A stretch of 53,282 nucleotides of DNA from Herbaspirillum sp. CF444. Its GTDB lineage: Bacteria; Pseudomonadota; Gammaproteobacteria; Burkholderiales; Burkholderiaceae_D. A model generated the notes under the pieces. It was not told the DNA's origin. It saw only the letters and a program-made list of their open reading frames with translations, and did no database searches. Shown in pieces: positions 14,194 to 23,083 of the stretch. The position numbers and the translations under genes are program-made. Each line of letters begins with the position of its first letter. Position 1 is the stretch's first letter. The stretch spans positions 1 to 53,282 of the forward strand of contig NZ_AKJW01000017.1 in assembly GCF_000282135.1 (NCBI RefSeq), written 5' to 3'.

Positions 14194-15849
14194 TCAGAAT
14201 TGATCCCAATGATTCGGATCGCCGGCCGGAATCTGCAGTCGCCGCGACGGATGGTCCGCGGCAAGTTCTCTCGCTGCGGTGGTTTTAACCTCGACCGACA
14301 GATTGTCGAGCTTGAATACGCCCACTACTTGCGCCAGTGTCGCTGCCTGGTCTTGCAGCGATTGTGCCGCGGCGGCAGCCTCTTCCACCAGCGCGGCATT
14401 TTGCTGCGTGGCTTCATCCATCTGTCCTATGCTTTGATTGACTTGCGCAATGCGATCGCTTTGCGCTTTGCTGGCATTGGCGATGTCGCTGACGATGTCG
14501 GTCACGCGTTTGACGCTGTGGACGATATCTTGCATGGTCGATCCGGCTTGCGCCACCAACCTGCTGCCTGCGTCGACTTTGGTCACCGAGTCATTGATCA
14601 GCGATTTGATGTCTTTGGCGGCGCTGGCCGAACGCTGCGCCAGGTTGCGCACTTCCGTCGCGACCACCGCAAAGCCGCGGCCTTGCTCACCGGCCCGTGC
14701 GGCTTCCACCGCCGCATTGAGCGCCAGGATATTGGTTTGAAAGGCAATTCCGTCGATGACGCTGATGATGTCGGCGATCTTCTTGGACGAGGCGTTGATG
14801 GATTCCATGGTGTCGACGACTTGCTCGACCACGCTGCCGCCCTTGGCTGCGACATTGGAGGCGGAGGCTGCCAGTTGATTCGCCTGGTGGGCATTGTCGG
14901 CATTTTGCCTGACGGTGTCGGTCAGGTCTTTGATGGAGGCGGCCGTGGCTTGCAGCGATGACACTTGCTCGTCCGTGCGCGTCGAGAGATCGACATTGCC
15001 GGTGGCGATCTGGCGCGATGCCGTGGCGATGGTGTCGGTGCCGTGGCGCACCTGGCTGACGATCTTGAGCAGGCTGTCGTTCATGGTCTTGAGCGAAACC
15101 ATCAACTGGCCGGTTTCGTCTTTGCTGACGGAATGCATATCCACTGTCAGGTCGCCTCCGGCGACGTGTTGCGCAACGAGGACGGCTTGTCGCAATGGCC
15201 GCACCACCAGGCGCGACACCCAGATCGCCAGCAGGAGTCCGAGCACGATGCAACTGGCCAGCAAGCCGACGATCATGGTGCGGGAAGAACTGAAGATATC
15301 GCGTGCGCGTGCATCGGCGACAATGCTGCCATGCTGATTGATGGCAACCAGCCGATCCGCGTCGGCCAGCATGCGGAAATACAAGGGATTGAATTCATTC
15401 ATCTGGACCGCGTAGGCATCCGCGATTTTGCCGGTGCGGGAAATGGCAAGCATCTTCTTTTGTATCGGAAGGAGCGCATCGAACTCTTGCGTCAGTTTTG
15501 CCGCAGCCTCCTTTTCTTCGCTGGTGCCCGCCAGAGGAGCAAAATCAAGCAGTTTTTGCTGGAAGGATTTGTTCTGTACGTTGAGTTCCTGCTCATTCTG
15601 GAGAGCGCCGCTTTCGCTGGTCGCAAGGATGTGCTGGAGCTGGATGGCGCGTATGCGCGACAGTGCGGTCTGGAGTTCCTGTGCGACCTTGATGCTGGGA
15701 AGCCAATTGGTCGCGATTTCTGCGGAAGCGCTATTGAGCTTCGCCAACTGATGGACGGAAAAGGCGCCCAGCGCGGTAGTGAGCCCGAGGACCAGCACGA
15801 AGGACGCCAGCAATTTTTGGGAAATCTGTAAATCGTAAAACCATCTCAT
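14194..15849 (-). CDS. Methyl-accepting chemotaxis protein (4HB sensor, HAMP, MA domain)
   Basis: A 551-residue transmembrane chemoreceptor. First membrane helix about residues 10-32 (LLASFVLVLGLTTALGAF), a periplasmic four-helix-bundle sensor with IKVAQELQTALSRIRAIQLQ, a second membrane helix near 193-212, a HAMP domain after RLVVRPLRQAV, and a signalling domain whose hairpin tip reads IAFQTNILALNAAVEAARAGE and binds CheA/CheW. The C-terminus ends HWDQF, which fits the xWxxF tether pentapeptide used by CheR and CheB in other receptors. AGGAGA lies 5 nt before ATG 15849. The ligand is not predictable. A decayed fragment of a related gene lies at 13204-13298. Confidence 0.93.
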   Translation of the reverse strand: MRWFYDLQISQKLLASFVLVLGLTTALGAFSVHQLAKLNSASAEIATNWLPSIKVAQELQTALSRIRAIQLQHILATSESGALQNEQELNVQNKSFQQKLLDFAPLAGTSEEKEAAAKLTQEFDALLPIQKKMLAISRTGKIADAYAVQMNEFNPLYFRMLADADRLVAINQHGSIVADARARDIFSSSRTMIVGLLASCIVLGLLLAIWVSRLVVRPLRQAVLVAQHVAGGDLTVDMHSVSKDETGQLMVSLKTMNDSLLKIVSQVRHGTDTIATASRQIATGNVDLSTRTDEQVSSLQATAASIKDLTDTVRQNADNAHQANQLAASASNVAAKGGSVVEQVVDTMESINASSKKIADIISVIDGIAFQTNILALNAAVEAARAGEQGRGFAVVATEVRNLAQRSASAAKDIKSLINDSVTKVDAGSRLVAQAGSTMQDIVHSVKRVTDIVSDIANASKAQSDRIAQVNQSIGQMDEATQQNAALVEEAAAAAQSLQDQAATLAQVVGVFKLDNLSVEVKTTAARELAADHPSRRLQIPAGDPNHWDQF

Positions 15850-16212
15850 CTCACTCTCCTGTTGGGCGTAGCCATGCGCACCACGCGCGCAGCGTGATGC
15901 AATTTTTCAGGAGATCAGTGAGAGAGAATCGGGTGACGCCTGGTCTTGGTGCGTGTAGCCAAGCATTCGGTATTGATTGTTTATTCTATGGCGATGTCTG
16001 GCCTTCAACTAGCCAATTTTCAAAATAACAACATTGTTTACTGAAATAATGATGATTACGGCAAGCCGACACAATGCGTTGCGATCCGTGCCGGCAATGC
16101 CGCGCCGCGCGAGGGGCATGAAAAAAGCCCTGCAGTGCAGGGCTTCAAAAGGATAACTGATCGACATGATCGGCATCCAAGGTTTTTGAGTGTGCTTGTG
16201 GCCGGTGGTGAT
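15850..16212. other. Intergenic region between the chemoreceptor gene and bamD
   Basis: 363 bases with no credible gene. It should contain the chemoreceptor promoter (minus strand, 15850-16050, AT-rich around 15960-16050); I looked for a sigma-28 match and found none convincing. The bamD terminator lies at 16121-16145. Confidence 0.6.
16121..16145 (-). terminator. Rho-independent terminator of bamD
   Basis: On the minus strand a 10-bp stem (aagccctgca / tgcagggctt) is followed by a run of six T. It lies about 70 nt after the bamD stop. Confidence 0.85.
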
Positions 16213-17016
16213 TTACCAGATCTTCCACCATGGTTTGGCTTTGACATCTTTCGGACCGCCGGTGTAGTACGGGCTGTTAGGGTAGGTGGCCTGGATCACG
16301 CGCTCGGTGTCGTCGCGCAATTGCTTCTGCCCCAGTGCTTCGTAGGAACGCATCATGATGAACAGCGCTTCTTCGATTGCCGGTGCGTCAGGGTAATCCT
16401 TGATCGCGGCCTGGGAACGATTGACGGCCGACACATAGGCGCCGCGGCGATAGTAGTACTTGGCGACGTGGACGTCGTATTGCGCCATCGCATTGACCAG
16501 ATACTTCATGCGGGCCATGGCGTCAGGGGTATAGGTGCTGTCAGGGAAACGTTCCGCCAGCAGCTTGAACGAGTCAAACGCATCGCGCACGGCCTTGGGG
16601 TCGCGTTCGGTGTTGTCCTGATCGGTGAAGGTGTCGAAAATGCTGGTGCGGTCGTTGAAGTTGATCAAGCCGCGCAGGTAATACATGTAGTCGACGTTGG
16701 GGTGGTTCGGGTGCAGCTTGATGAAGCGGTCAACTGCTGCCAGGCCCTGCGGCTGGTCGTTCAGGCGGTAGTAGGCGTAGGCGATATCCATCTGTGCCTG
16801 CTGCGCATACGTGCCGAAGGGATAGCGCGATTCGAGTTTCTCGAAGTACTTGATTGCCTTCTCGTAACCGCCGGCGGTCAGTTCATCCTTGGCTTCCGAG
16901 TATAATTTGGACGCGGACCAACCGATCGTCTCGTCTTTTTGTTCAGGCAGCAGGCCACATGCGGACAAAGACAGGATGAATGCGACGGTAAGCAACTTCA
17001 ATAAGATTTTTTGCAT
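16213..17016 (-). CDS. bamD: Outer membrane assembly lipoprotein BamD
   Basis: 267 residues. A lipoprotein signal sequence ends LSLSAC, with the lipidated Cys at residue 20, after a hydrophobic stretch MQKILLKLLTVAFIL. The mature protein consists of TPR repeats: KLYSEAKDELTAGGYEKAI, YFEKLESRYPFGTYAQQA and LAAVDRFIKLHPNHPNVDY are typical BamD/ComL. BamD is the essential partner of BamA in the machine that folds beta-barrel proteins into the outer membrane; it sits on the periplasmic face. The gene is divergent from rluD, the usual arrangement in Betaproteobacteria, with 63 nt between the two starts for both promoters. Confidence 0.96.
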   Translation of the reverse strand: MQKILLKLLTVAFILSLSACGLLPEQKDETIGWSASKLYSEAKDELTAGGYEKAIKYFEKLESRYPFGTYAQQAQMDIAYAYYRLNDQPQGLAAVDRFIKLHPNHPNVDYMYYLRGLINFNDRTSIFDTFTDQDNTERDPKAVRDAFDSFKLLAERFPDSTYTPDAMARMKYLVNAMAQYDVHVAKYYYRRGAYVSAVNRSQAAIKDYPDAPAIEEALFIMMRSYEALGQKQLRDDTERVIQATYPNSPYYTGGPKDVKAKPWWKIW

Positions 17017-17079
17017 GACGTATGAGCAGTTTGAGCGGGTGCAAAGAAACAAGAAATTTCAATCCACTGATTATAGCTG

Positions 17080-18138
17080 ATGTCACGTACCACTCCCCCT
17101 AAGGTTGCAAAAGCTTTTGCAGCCGAACCTATCGAAACAGACGCGGGAGATGACGCGCTCGACGAAATCGTCGACGAGGTTGCAGAAGGCAACGAACCGA
17201 TTACCCTCAGGCTGACCGACGACGACTGCGGCAGCAGACTCGACAAAGTCGTGTCCACGCTGGTGCCGCAATACTCGCGCAGCCGCATCCAGCAATGGAT
17301 TGAAGCCGGTTTTGTGACCGTTGACGGCAATCCCGCCCGCACCAAAATGACGGTGCTGGGCGATGAAGTGGTGATCATTACACCCCAGGCTGCGCCGGAA
17401 GATACCGCCTTCCAGCCGGAGCCGATGGCGCTGGACATCGTGCATGAAGACAAGGCGATTCTGGTGGTCAACAAGCCCGCCGGACTGGTAGTGCATCCCG
17501 CCGCAGGCAATTGGTCGGGCACGCTTCTTAACGGTTTATTACATCATTTCCCGGCATTGGGCGGGGTGCCCAGAGCCGGCATCGTACACCGGCTGGACAA
17601 GGACACCAGTGGCTTGATGGTGGTTGCCAAGACGCTGGCGGCGCAGACCGATCTGGTGCGTCAGTTGCAGGCGCGCACGGTCAAACGCCGCTATCTGGCG
17701 CTGGTCTGGGGCACGCCGCAACTGTCCGGCACCATCGACGGCGCCATGGCCCGCCATCCGCGCGACCGCATCAAGATGGCCGTTTCGGAGAGCATGAGCG
17801 CCAAACCGGCCATCACCCATTATCAGCGTGTTGCCGTGGGCGCATTGGACGGTCGCGCGGTCAGTCTGATGCATTGCCAGTTGGAAACGGGGCGTACGCA
17901 TCAGATCCGCGTGCACATGCAGTCGCTGGGTTTTGCGCTGGTCGGCGATGCGCTGTACGGCAAGACTCATCTGATGCCGTTCTTCCCGCGTCAGGCGCTG
18001 CAGGCGTGGCGACTCGGCTTGGTGCATCCGACCAGCGGCAAGTCCTGCCAGTGGGAAGTCAAGTTGCCGGAGGATTTCACCGAGCTGCTCGGTCGCGCGG
18101 GCATTGATATTGACGTCCTCAAGACACTGGACGAGTGA
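17080..18138 (+). CDS. rluD: 23S rRNA pseudouridine synthase RluD
   Basis: 352 residues. An N-terminal acidic extension (about 1-40) precedes an S4 RNA-binding domain (about 43-100, RLDKVVSTLVPQYSRSRIQQ). The catalytic domain follows, with VNKPAGLVVHP and the active-site Asp173 in HRLDKDTSGLMVVAK. RluD modifies uridines 1911, 1915 and 1917 of 23S rRNA helix 69 in E. coli. The 4-nt gap to pgeF indicates one operon, a common pairing. The N-terminal extension is longer than in E. coli; a later start is possible but no better ATG with a ribosome-binding site was seen. Confidence 0.93.
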   Translation: MSRTTPPKVAKAFAAEPIETDAGDDALDEIVDEVAEGNEPITLRLTDDDCGSRLDKVVSTLVPQYSRSRIQQWIEAGFVTVDGNPARTKMTVLGDEVVIITPQAAPEDTAFQPEPMALDIVHEDKAILVVNKPAGLVVHPAAGNWSGTLLNGLLHHFPALGGVPRAGIVHRLDKDTSGLMVVAKTLAAQTDLVRQLQARTVKRRYLALVWGTPQLSGTIDGAMARHPRDRIKMAVSESMSAKPAITHYQRVAVGALDGRAVSLMHCQLETGRTHQIRVHMQSLGFALVGDALYGKTHLMPFFPRQALQAWRLGLVHPTSGKSCQWEVKLPEDFTELLGRAGIDIDVLKTLDE

Positions 18139-18142
18139 TTTT

Positions 18143-18892
18143 ATGGAACTGCTGATTCCGGATTGGAACGATCGCCCGGACAATGTCGGCGCCCTGAGCA
18201 CGTTGCGTCAGGGTGGCGCGAGTCTGGGGCCGTATGGCGACGGACAGGGCGGTGGCGGGCTGAATCTTGGCGTGCACGTGCAGGATGCGCCTGAACACGT
18301 TGCCCATAACCGCCATTTGCTGCGCAGCATTCTGCCGGCGGAGCCGGCCTGGCTCACGCAAGTGCATGGCGTCAACGTTGTCGACGCTGCCGACGTCCGG
18401 GATGCCGTGGAGGCTGACGCCTGCGTGTCAACGCAAGCCGGCGTCGTCTGCGCCATGATGACGGCCGATTGTCTGCCGGTCTTGTTTTGCGATGCGGCCG
18501 GCAAGGTGGTCGGCGCTGCACACGCAGGCTGGCGCGGCCTTGCCGCAGGCGTGCTGGAGCGTACCGTGGACGCCATGCGCCAACGCGGGGCGGGCGAAAT
18601 CCTTGCCTGGCTCGGTCCGGCCATCGGGCCTGAAAAGTTTGAAGTGGGGCAGGACGTGGTCGACGCCTTTGTCTCGCACGACGTGGCCAGCCGCAGCGCC
18701 TTCGTTGCGATCCCCGGCCGCGCAGGGAAATTCCTGGCCGATATCTATCAGCTTGCCCGGTTGAGGCTGGGACAGGCCGGCGTGGCACGCGTTTCCGGCG
18801 GCGGCTTTTGCACGGTCGGCGACACGCGCTTCTATTCGTATCGCCGCGACAAAGTCACCGGACGCATGGCTTCGCTGATTTGGCTCAGATAG
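18143..18892 (+). CDS. pgeF: Peptidoglycan editing factor / multicopper-type laccase-domain protein
   Basis: 249 residues of the YfiH/PgeF (DUF152) family. The conserved metal site is present: His75 in LTQVHG, Cys110 in MMTADCLPVLF, His127 in GAAHAGWRG. In E. coli the protein removes mis-incorporated L-serine from peptidoglycan precursors; older literature describes laccase-like polyphenol oxidase activity. Cytoplasmic. It starts 4 nt after rluD and so is translationally coupled. Its stop is 10 nt from the stop of the convergent LysR gene; no terminator was seen in that gap. Confidence 0.92.
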   Translation: MELLIPDWNDRPDNVGALSTLRQGGASLGPYGDGQGGGGLNLGVHVQDAPEHVAHNRHLLRSILPAEPAWLTQVHGVNVVDAADVRDAVEADACVSTQAGVVCAMMTADCLPVLFCDAAGKVVGAAHAGWRGLAAGVLERTVDAMRQRGAGEILAWLGPAIGPEKFEVGQDVVDAFVSHDVASRSAFVAIPGRAGKFLADIYQLARLRLGQAGVARVSGGGFCTVGDTRFYSYRRDKVTGRMASLIWLR

Positions 18893-18902
18893 CCAGCCGG
18901 GT

Positions 18903-19796
18903 TCACGTCTGCCGCTGCAATTGCTCCAGCAATTGCCGGGTGTGGCCGGGCAGTTCCAGCGCATTTCTGACGCAAATCAATAGTTGGCGCTTCGCCCATG
19001 CATCGCTGAGCGGGATGCACTTGATCGCCATGGTTTTCTGGCAGCGCAATGCTGCCGTGGCAGGAATGACGCCGATGCCGACTTCGCGTTCCACCATGCG
19101 GCAGATGCCGTCGAAGCTGCGCAAGCGAACACGGTATTGCAGCCGTTTTCCGGCGCGGGTCGCGTGCCCGGAAAGATGCTCCTGCAAAGCGCTGCCGCCG
19201 CTCAGTCCGACAAAATTCTCTTCAATGACTTCCGCGAATGCCAGTTGCTTGCGGCGCGCCAACGCATGCCTGCGCGACATCACCACCATCAGATGATCTT
19301 CGCGAAACGGCATGGTGTGCAAATGTCCGGTATCCACCGAATCGGCGACGATGCCGATGTCGGCGACGCCGTCGATGATCGCCTGCACGATTTCATGGCT
19401 GAGCCGTTCTTCCAGGTCGATATCGATGCAAGGATTTTGCGCCAGGAAAGCGCCCAGCGCATCGGGCAGGAATTCGGTGATGGCCGCGGTGTTGCCCAGC
19501 AGGCGGATGTGGCCTTTGAGGCCGTGCGCATACTCGCTGAGTTCGTCGCGCATCATGTCCATTTGCCGGAGCACGCTGCGCGCGTGATGCTGCAGGGCGC
19601 GGCCGGCGTCGGTCAACTGCACGCCGCGCCGTTCCCGCGTCAGGACGGCAACGCCGAGCGCGTCTTCCATGTTGCGGATGCGTGCACTTGCGGACGCCAG
19701 CGCCAGATGAGAGCGTTCGGCGCCGGCGGTGATGCTGCCGGTTTCGGCAACGTGCAGGAAGAGGCGCAGATCGTTCAGGTCGAGGCGGGTGCTCAT
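18903..19796 (-). CDS. LysR-family transcriptional regulator
   Basis: 297 residues. The N-terminal winged helix-turn-helix reads LNDLRLFLHVAETGSITAGA with SASARIRNMEDALGVAVL, then a linker helix, then a periplasmic-binding-protein-like effector domain (from about residue 90, KGHIRLLGNTAAITEFLP) with the typical DIGIVADSVDTG and GIGVIPATAA. It is divergent from the TauE/SafE permease gene, with 130 nt between the starts, so it probably controls that gene and itself; the effector is unknown. ATG 19796 is chosen because the longer open frame upstream runs antisense through the permease gene and has no homology. Confidence 0.9.
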   Translation of the reverse strand: MSTRLDLNDLRLFLHVAETGSITAGAERSHLALASASARIRNMEDALGVAVLTRERRGVQLTDAGRALQHHARSVLRQMDMMRDELSEYAHGLKGHIRLLGNTAAITEFLPDALGAFLAQNPCIDIDLEERLSHEIVQAIIDGVADIGIVADSVDTGHLHTMPFREDHLMVVMSRRHALARRKQLAFAEVIEENFVGLSGGSALQEHLSGHATRAGKRLQYRVRLRSFDGICRMVEREVGIGVIPATAALRCQKTMAIKCIPLSDAWAKRQLLICVRNALELPGHTRQLLEQLQRQT

Positions 19797-19926
19797 CGTG
19801 TTCGGTATCGGGGGTGAATGGGCATGGACGGCAGCCTCAGGCTCGGCCGAAGGCTGGCTCAGTGTATTCCAGATTTTCCGTCGTGACGATAGCTGGCAGA
19901 CTTGCTTCATGTTGAGTGGAGGAACG

Positions 19927-20694
19927 ATGCACACAACTTTGTCTTTTGATGCCGCGCACGTCGCTGTGTTGTCGGCGGTGACGGCCATTTTCTTGCTGGC
20001 GGGTTTTGTCAAAGGCGTGGTCGGCCTCGGCTTGCCGACGGTCGCGGTCGGTTTGCTGGGATTGTTCATGCCGCCGTTGCAGGCGGCGGCATTGCTGATC
20101 GTGCCGTCGCTTGTCACGAACGTCTGGCAGTTGCTGGCGGGAGGGCGTTTCGTCTGGTTGTTGCGCCGGCTGTGGCTGATGCTGATCGGCATCGTTGTCG
20201 GGACCTTGTTGGGCGCGCGCTGGATTAGCGGCGACGACAGCGGGCAGGCGACGGCGGCCTTGGGGGCAGCTCTGATCGTGTACGCGGTATTGGGGTTGGC
20301 GGCAGTCAAATTCTCGGTATCGGCAGGGACGGAAAAATGGCTGTCTCCCGTCATCGGTCTGGCGACCGGCCTGGTGACCGCGGCGACGGCGGTCTTCGTC
20401 ATCCCGGCGGTGCCCTATCTGCAGGCGCTTAATCTGGAAAAGGATGAGCTGATCCAGGCGCTTGGCTTGTCGTTCACCGTATCGACCATCGCCATGGCGG
20501 CCGGTCTGGCGCAGGGCGGGGCGTTGCAGATGACGGGCGCGGCGGTATCGCTGATGGCGTTGGCGCCGGCATTGGGCGGCATGTTTATCGGTCAGTGGCT
20601 GAGGTCGAAAATTTCAGCCGTGCTGTTTCGCCGCTGTTTTTTCATCGGTTTGCTGATGCTGGGTTTGCATCTGGCTTTTCATTTCTGGCGTTGA
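19927..20694 (+). CDS. TauE/SafE-family membrane permease
   Basis: 255 residues, nearly all hydrophobic, with about eight predicted membrane helices arranged as two repeats. The first repeat begins FLLAGFVKGVVGLGLPTVAV and the second VIGLATGLVTAATAVFVIPA, the internal duplication typical of TauE/SafE (DUF81) proteins. The family exports sulfite, sulfoacetate and other organic anions or sulfur compounds across the inner membrane; the substrate here is unknown. GGAGG lies 5 nt before ATG 19927. It is divergent from the LysR gene, the likely regulator. Confidence 0.88.
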   Translation: MHTTLSFDAAHVAVLSAVTAIFLLAGFVKGVVGLGLPTVAVGLLGLFMPPLQAAALLIVPSLVTNVWQLLAGGRFVWLLRRLWLMLIGIVVGTLLGARWISGDDSGQATAALGAALIVYAVLGLAAVKFSVSAGTEKWLSPVIGLATGLVTAATAVFVIPAVPYLQALNLEKDELIQALGLSFTVSTIAMAAGLAQGGALQMTGAAVSLMALAPALGGMFIGQWLRSKISAVLFRRCFFIGLLMLGLHLAFHFWR

Positions 20695-20872
20695 GCGTGA
20701 GGCAGTTGCCGCAACATGGCGAACTGCAATTCGAGATTGATCAGGCAGAAATTTCGAAACTCTTCTATTGGCGGTTTCTCGCCGCCATGTAATTCTCGCA
20801 ATCCATTGACGGCGCCGGATCTGACGCGGCGAACGCGGTTGCGATGCGATCCGGTCGCTCCTTGTTTGCGAT

Positions 20873-21118
20873 TCAGGACTCGCTTTTATTCCCGGCGCTT
20901 GCGTCGCCGACCGGCCCCGGTCCTGCGTCTTGCGCGGCTTTCAATTTTTCCTTCATTTGACGATTCCGCTTGCGTTGCGGTGTACCCATCAGGTATAAAA
21001 CAATTGTCAAAGGAAATACGCCGTACAGGAAAAACGTCACGATTCCAGCAATGGCGGACTGTTCGGTAATCGACATCATGAAGACGACATATAACCAAGC
21101 GATTGCGACGATGTACAT
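20873..21118 (-). CDS. Small conserved inner-membrane protein
   Basis: 81 residues from MYIVAIAWLYVVFMMSITEQ. Two hydrophobic segments (about 2-17 and 22-47) are followed by a basic stretch GTPQRKRNRQMKEKLK and a short Gly/Pro-rich tail. It resembles short hypothetical membrane proteins of Betaproteobacteria; no function is known. The frame can be extended upstream to 21196, but ATG 21118 starts exactly at the first membrane helix and is preferred. It is divergent from phaC; the 178-base gap 20695-20872 on its other side holds nothing recognised. Confidence 0.7.
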   Translation of the reverse strand: MYIVAIAWLYVVFMMSITEQSAIAGIVTFFLYGVFPLTIVLYLMGTPQRKRNRQMKEKLKAAQDAGPGPVGDASAGNKSES

Positions 21119-21184
21119 TGTGGTTTCCGGCTTTTCAGGCTGAGCGACAAACCGTAACAATACGCGAAAATTGTAGAAGCGAGC

Positions 21185-22930
21185 ATGAATAAGCATAACG
21201 CGCAGAATGCGCAGAATGTCCCTCCCGTCTTTTCAGCATGGTTAAACCAGTTGTCTGATCCCAAGGTGTGGCAATCGTGGCCGATGCCGGCAATGCCGGC
21301 CGGGCAGCTCGATGTGCAATCGATACAGGCGAAGCTGAATGATCTCGGCGCCACGCTCGACCCCGCCGATGTGCTTCGCTTGCAGCAGGATTATGCCGAT
21401 CAGTTTGCGGGTTTGTGGCAGACCGTCATGAGCTCCAAAGTACCTTCGGTTTCCGACCGGCGCATGTCGGCGCCGGCCTGGCAATCCAATCCGTTCTACG
21501 CATTCCAGGCCGCGGCTTACCAGCTCAATGCGCGCTTCCTGACGTCGCTGGTCGATGCCGTGCAATCGACGGACAAGGTCAAACAGAAGTTGCGTTTTGC
21601 GGTGCAGCAAATGATCGATGCGCTGTCGCCGGCAAACTTCCTCGCCACCAATCCCGAGGCGCAGCAAAAGATCATCGACACCAAAGGAGAAAGCCTGACG
21701 CGCGGTATTGCGCAATTGTTTGCCGATCTGCAAAAGGGGCGCGTATCCCAAACCGATGAAACCGCTTTCGAAGTCGGCAAGGATGTGGCGACGACCGAGG
21801 GTTCGGTGGTGTTCGAGAACGCGCTGTTCCAGCTCATTCAGTACAAGCCGCTGACCAAGACGGTGCATGCGCGCCCGCTGCTGATCGTGCCGCCCTGCAT
21901 CAACAAGTTTTACATCCTCGATCTGCAACCGCAGAATTCGCTGGTGCGTTATGCCGTGGAGCAGGGCAATACCGTTTTCCTCGTGTCGTGGCGCAATGCG
22001 GATGCTTCGCTGGAAACGACCACCTGGGATCAATACGTCGACGATGCCGTGGTGCGCGCGATTCATGTGGTCCAGGAAATCTCCGGACAAGAACAGATCA
22101 ACGCCCTCGGCTTTTGCGTCGGCGGCACCATCCTCTCTTGTGCGCTGGCAGTGCTCGCGGCGCGCGGCGAAGAGCCGGTGGCGAGCCTGACCTTGCTGAC
22201 GGCATTCCTCAATTTCCTCGATACCGGCGCCATCGACGTGTATATCGACGACGTCCAGATTCAGATGCGCGAGCAGATGATCGGCAAGAGCGGCCTGATG
22301 TCCGGACGCGATTTTGCGACCGCTTTTTCCAGTCTGCGTCCCAACGACCTGCTGTGGAATTATGTCGAGTCGAATTATCTCAAGGGCGAGGCGCCGCAAG
22401 CTTTCGACCTGCTGTACTGGAACGCCGACAGCACCAATCTGCCGGGGCCGATGTTCTGTTACTACCTGCGCCACATGTATCTGGAGAACGCGCTCAAGGA
22501 ACCGGGCAAGCTGACCATTGCGGGCGAAAAGATCGACCTTTACAAGCTCAACGTGCCGTCGTTCATTTACGCTTCGCGCGAAGATCACATCGTGCCGTGG
22601 GCTTCGGCTTACGCCTCGACGGCGATTCTGAATGCAAAGAAGCCGGCCAACAACCGTTTCGTGCTGGGCGCATCCGGTCACATCGCCGGCGTGATCAACC
22701 CGCCGTCGAAGAACAAGCGCAGCTACTGGACCAACGACAAGATCGGCGCCGACCCTGACGCCTGGTTTGCCGGCGCCAAAGAACACCCCGGAAGCTGGTG
22801 GACGGAATGGTCCGCCTTCCTCGCCAAGCATGCCGGAAAACAAATTGCTGCACCGAAAACTGCAGGCAATGCCAAGCACAAAGTGATTGAACCGGCTCCG
22901 GGGAGGTACGTCAAAGTCAGATCCGAATAA
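21185..22930 (+). CDS. phaC: Class I polyhydroxyalkanoate synthase
   Basis: 581 residues, the normal length for class I synthases. The lipase-like box reads GFCVGGT with nucleophile Cys311; the triad is completed by Asp467 (SREDHIVPW) and His499 (GASGHIAGVINP). The N-terminal third (about 1-230) is the variable domain with NPFYAFQAAAYQLN. The enzyme polymerises (R)-3-hydroxyacyl-CoA, chiefly 3-hydroxybutyryl-CoA, at the granule surface. phaB and phaR follow on the same strand; phaA (ketothiolase) is not in the window. The 153-nt gap to phaB may contain a second promoter. Confidence 0.97.
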   Translation: MNKHNAQNAQNVPPVFSAWLNQLSDPKVWQSWPMPAMPAGQLDVQSIQAKLNDLGATLDPADVLRLQQDYADQFAGLWQTVMSSKVPSVSDRRMSAPAWQSNPFYAFQAAAYQLNARFLTSLVDAVQSTDKVKQKLRFAVQQMIDALSPANFLATNPEAQQKIIDTKGESLTRGIAQLFADLQKGRVSQTDETAFEVGKDVATTEGSVVFENALFQLIQYKPLTKTVHARPLLIVPPCINKFYILDLQPQNSLVRYAVEQGNTVFLVSWRNADASLETTTWDQYVDDAVVRAIHVVQEISGQEQINALGFCVGGTILSCALAVLAARGEEPVASLTLLTAFLNFLDTGAIDVYIDDVQIQMREQMIGKSGLMSGRDFATAFSSLRPNDLLWNYVESNYLKGEAPQAFDLLYWNADSTNLPGPMFCYYLRHMYLENALKEPGKLTIAGEKIDLYKLNVPSFIYASREDHIVPWASAYASTAILNAKKPANNRFVLGASGHIAGVINPPSKNKRSYWTNDKIGADPDAWFAGAKEHPGSWWTEWSAFLAKHAGKQIAAPKTAGNAKHKVIEPAPGRYVKVRSE

Positions 22931-23083
22931 AAGACCCAGAAAGTTCAGCAAGCAGTTCAGCAAGCAGTTGAGCAATGCGAGGATGCGGTTTCATAAAGAC
23001 GGTTGCATGAGCGAAGCAAGCGAAATAGCAAGTCGTCGTCATTCTCTGTAGTTATCCACCCGACACAAATTAGGAGGCAGGAC

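Noticed and set aside
19797..20402. N-terminal extension of the LysR open frame
   Set aside because: It is antisense to the TauE/SafE gene; the LysR helix-turn-helix starts right after ATG 19796.
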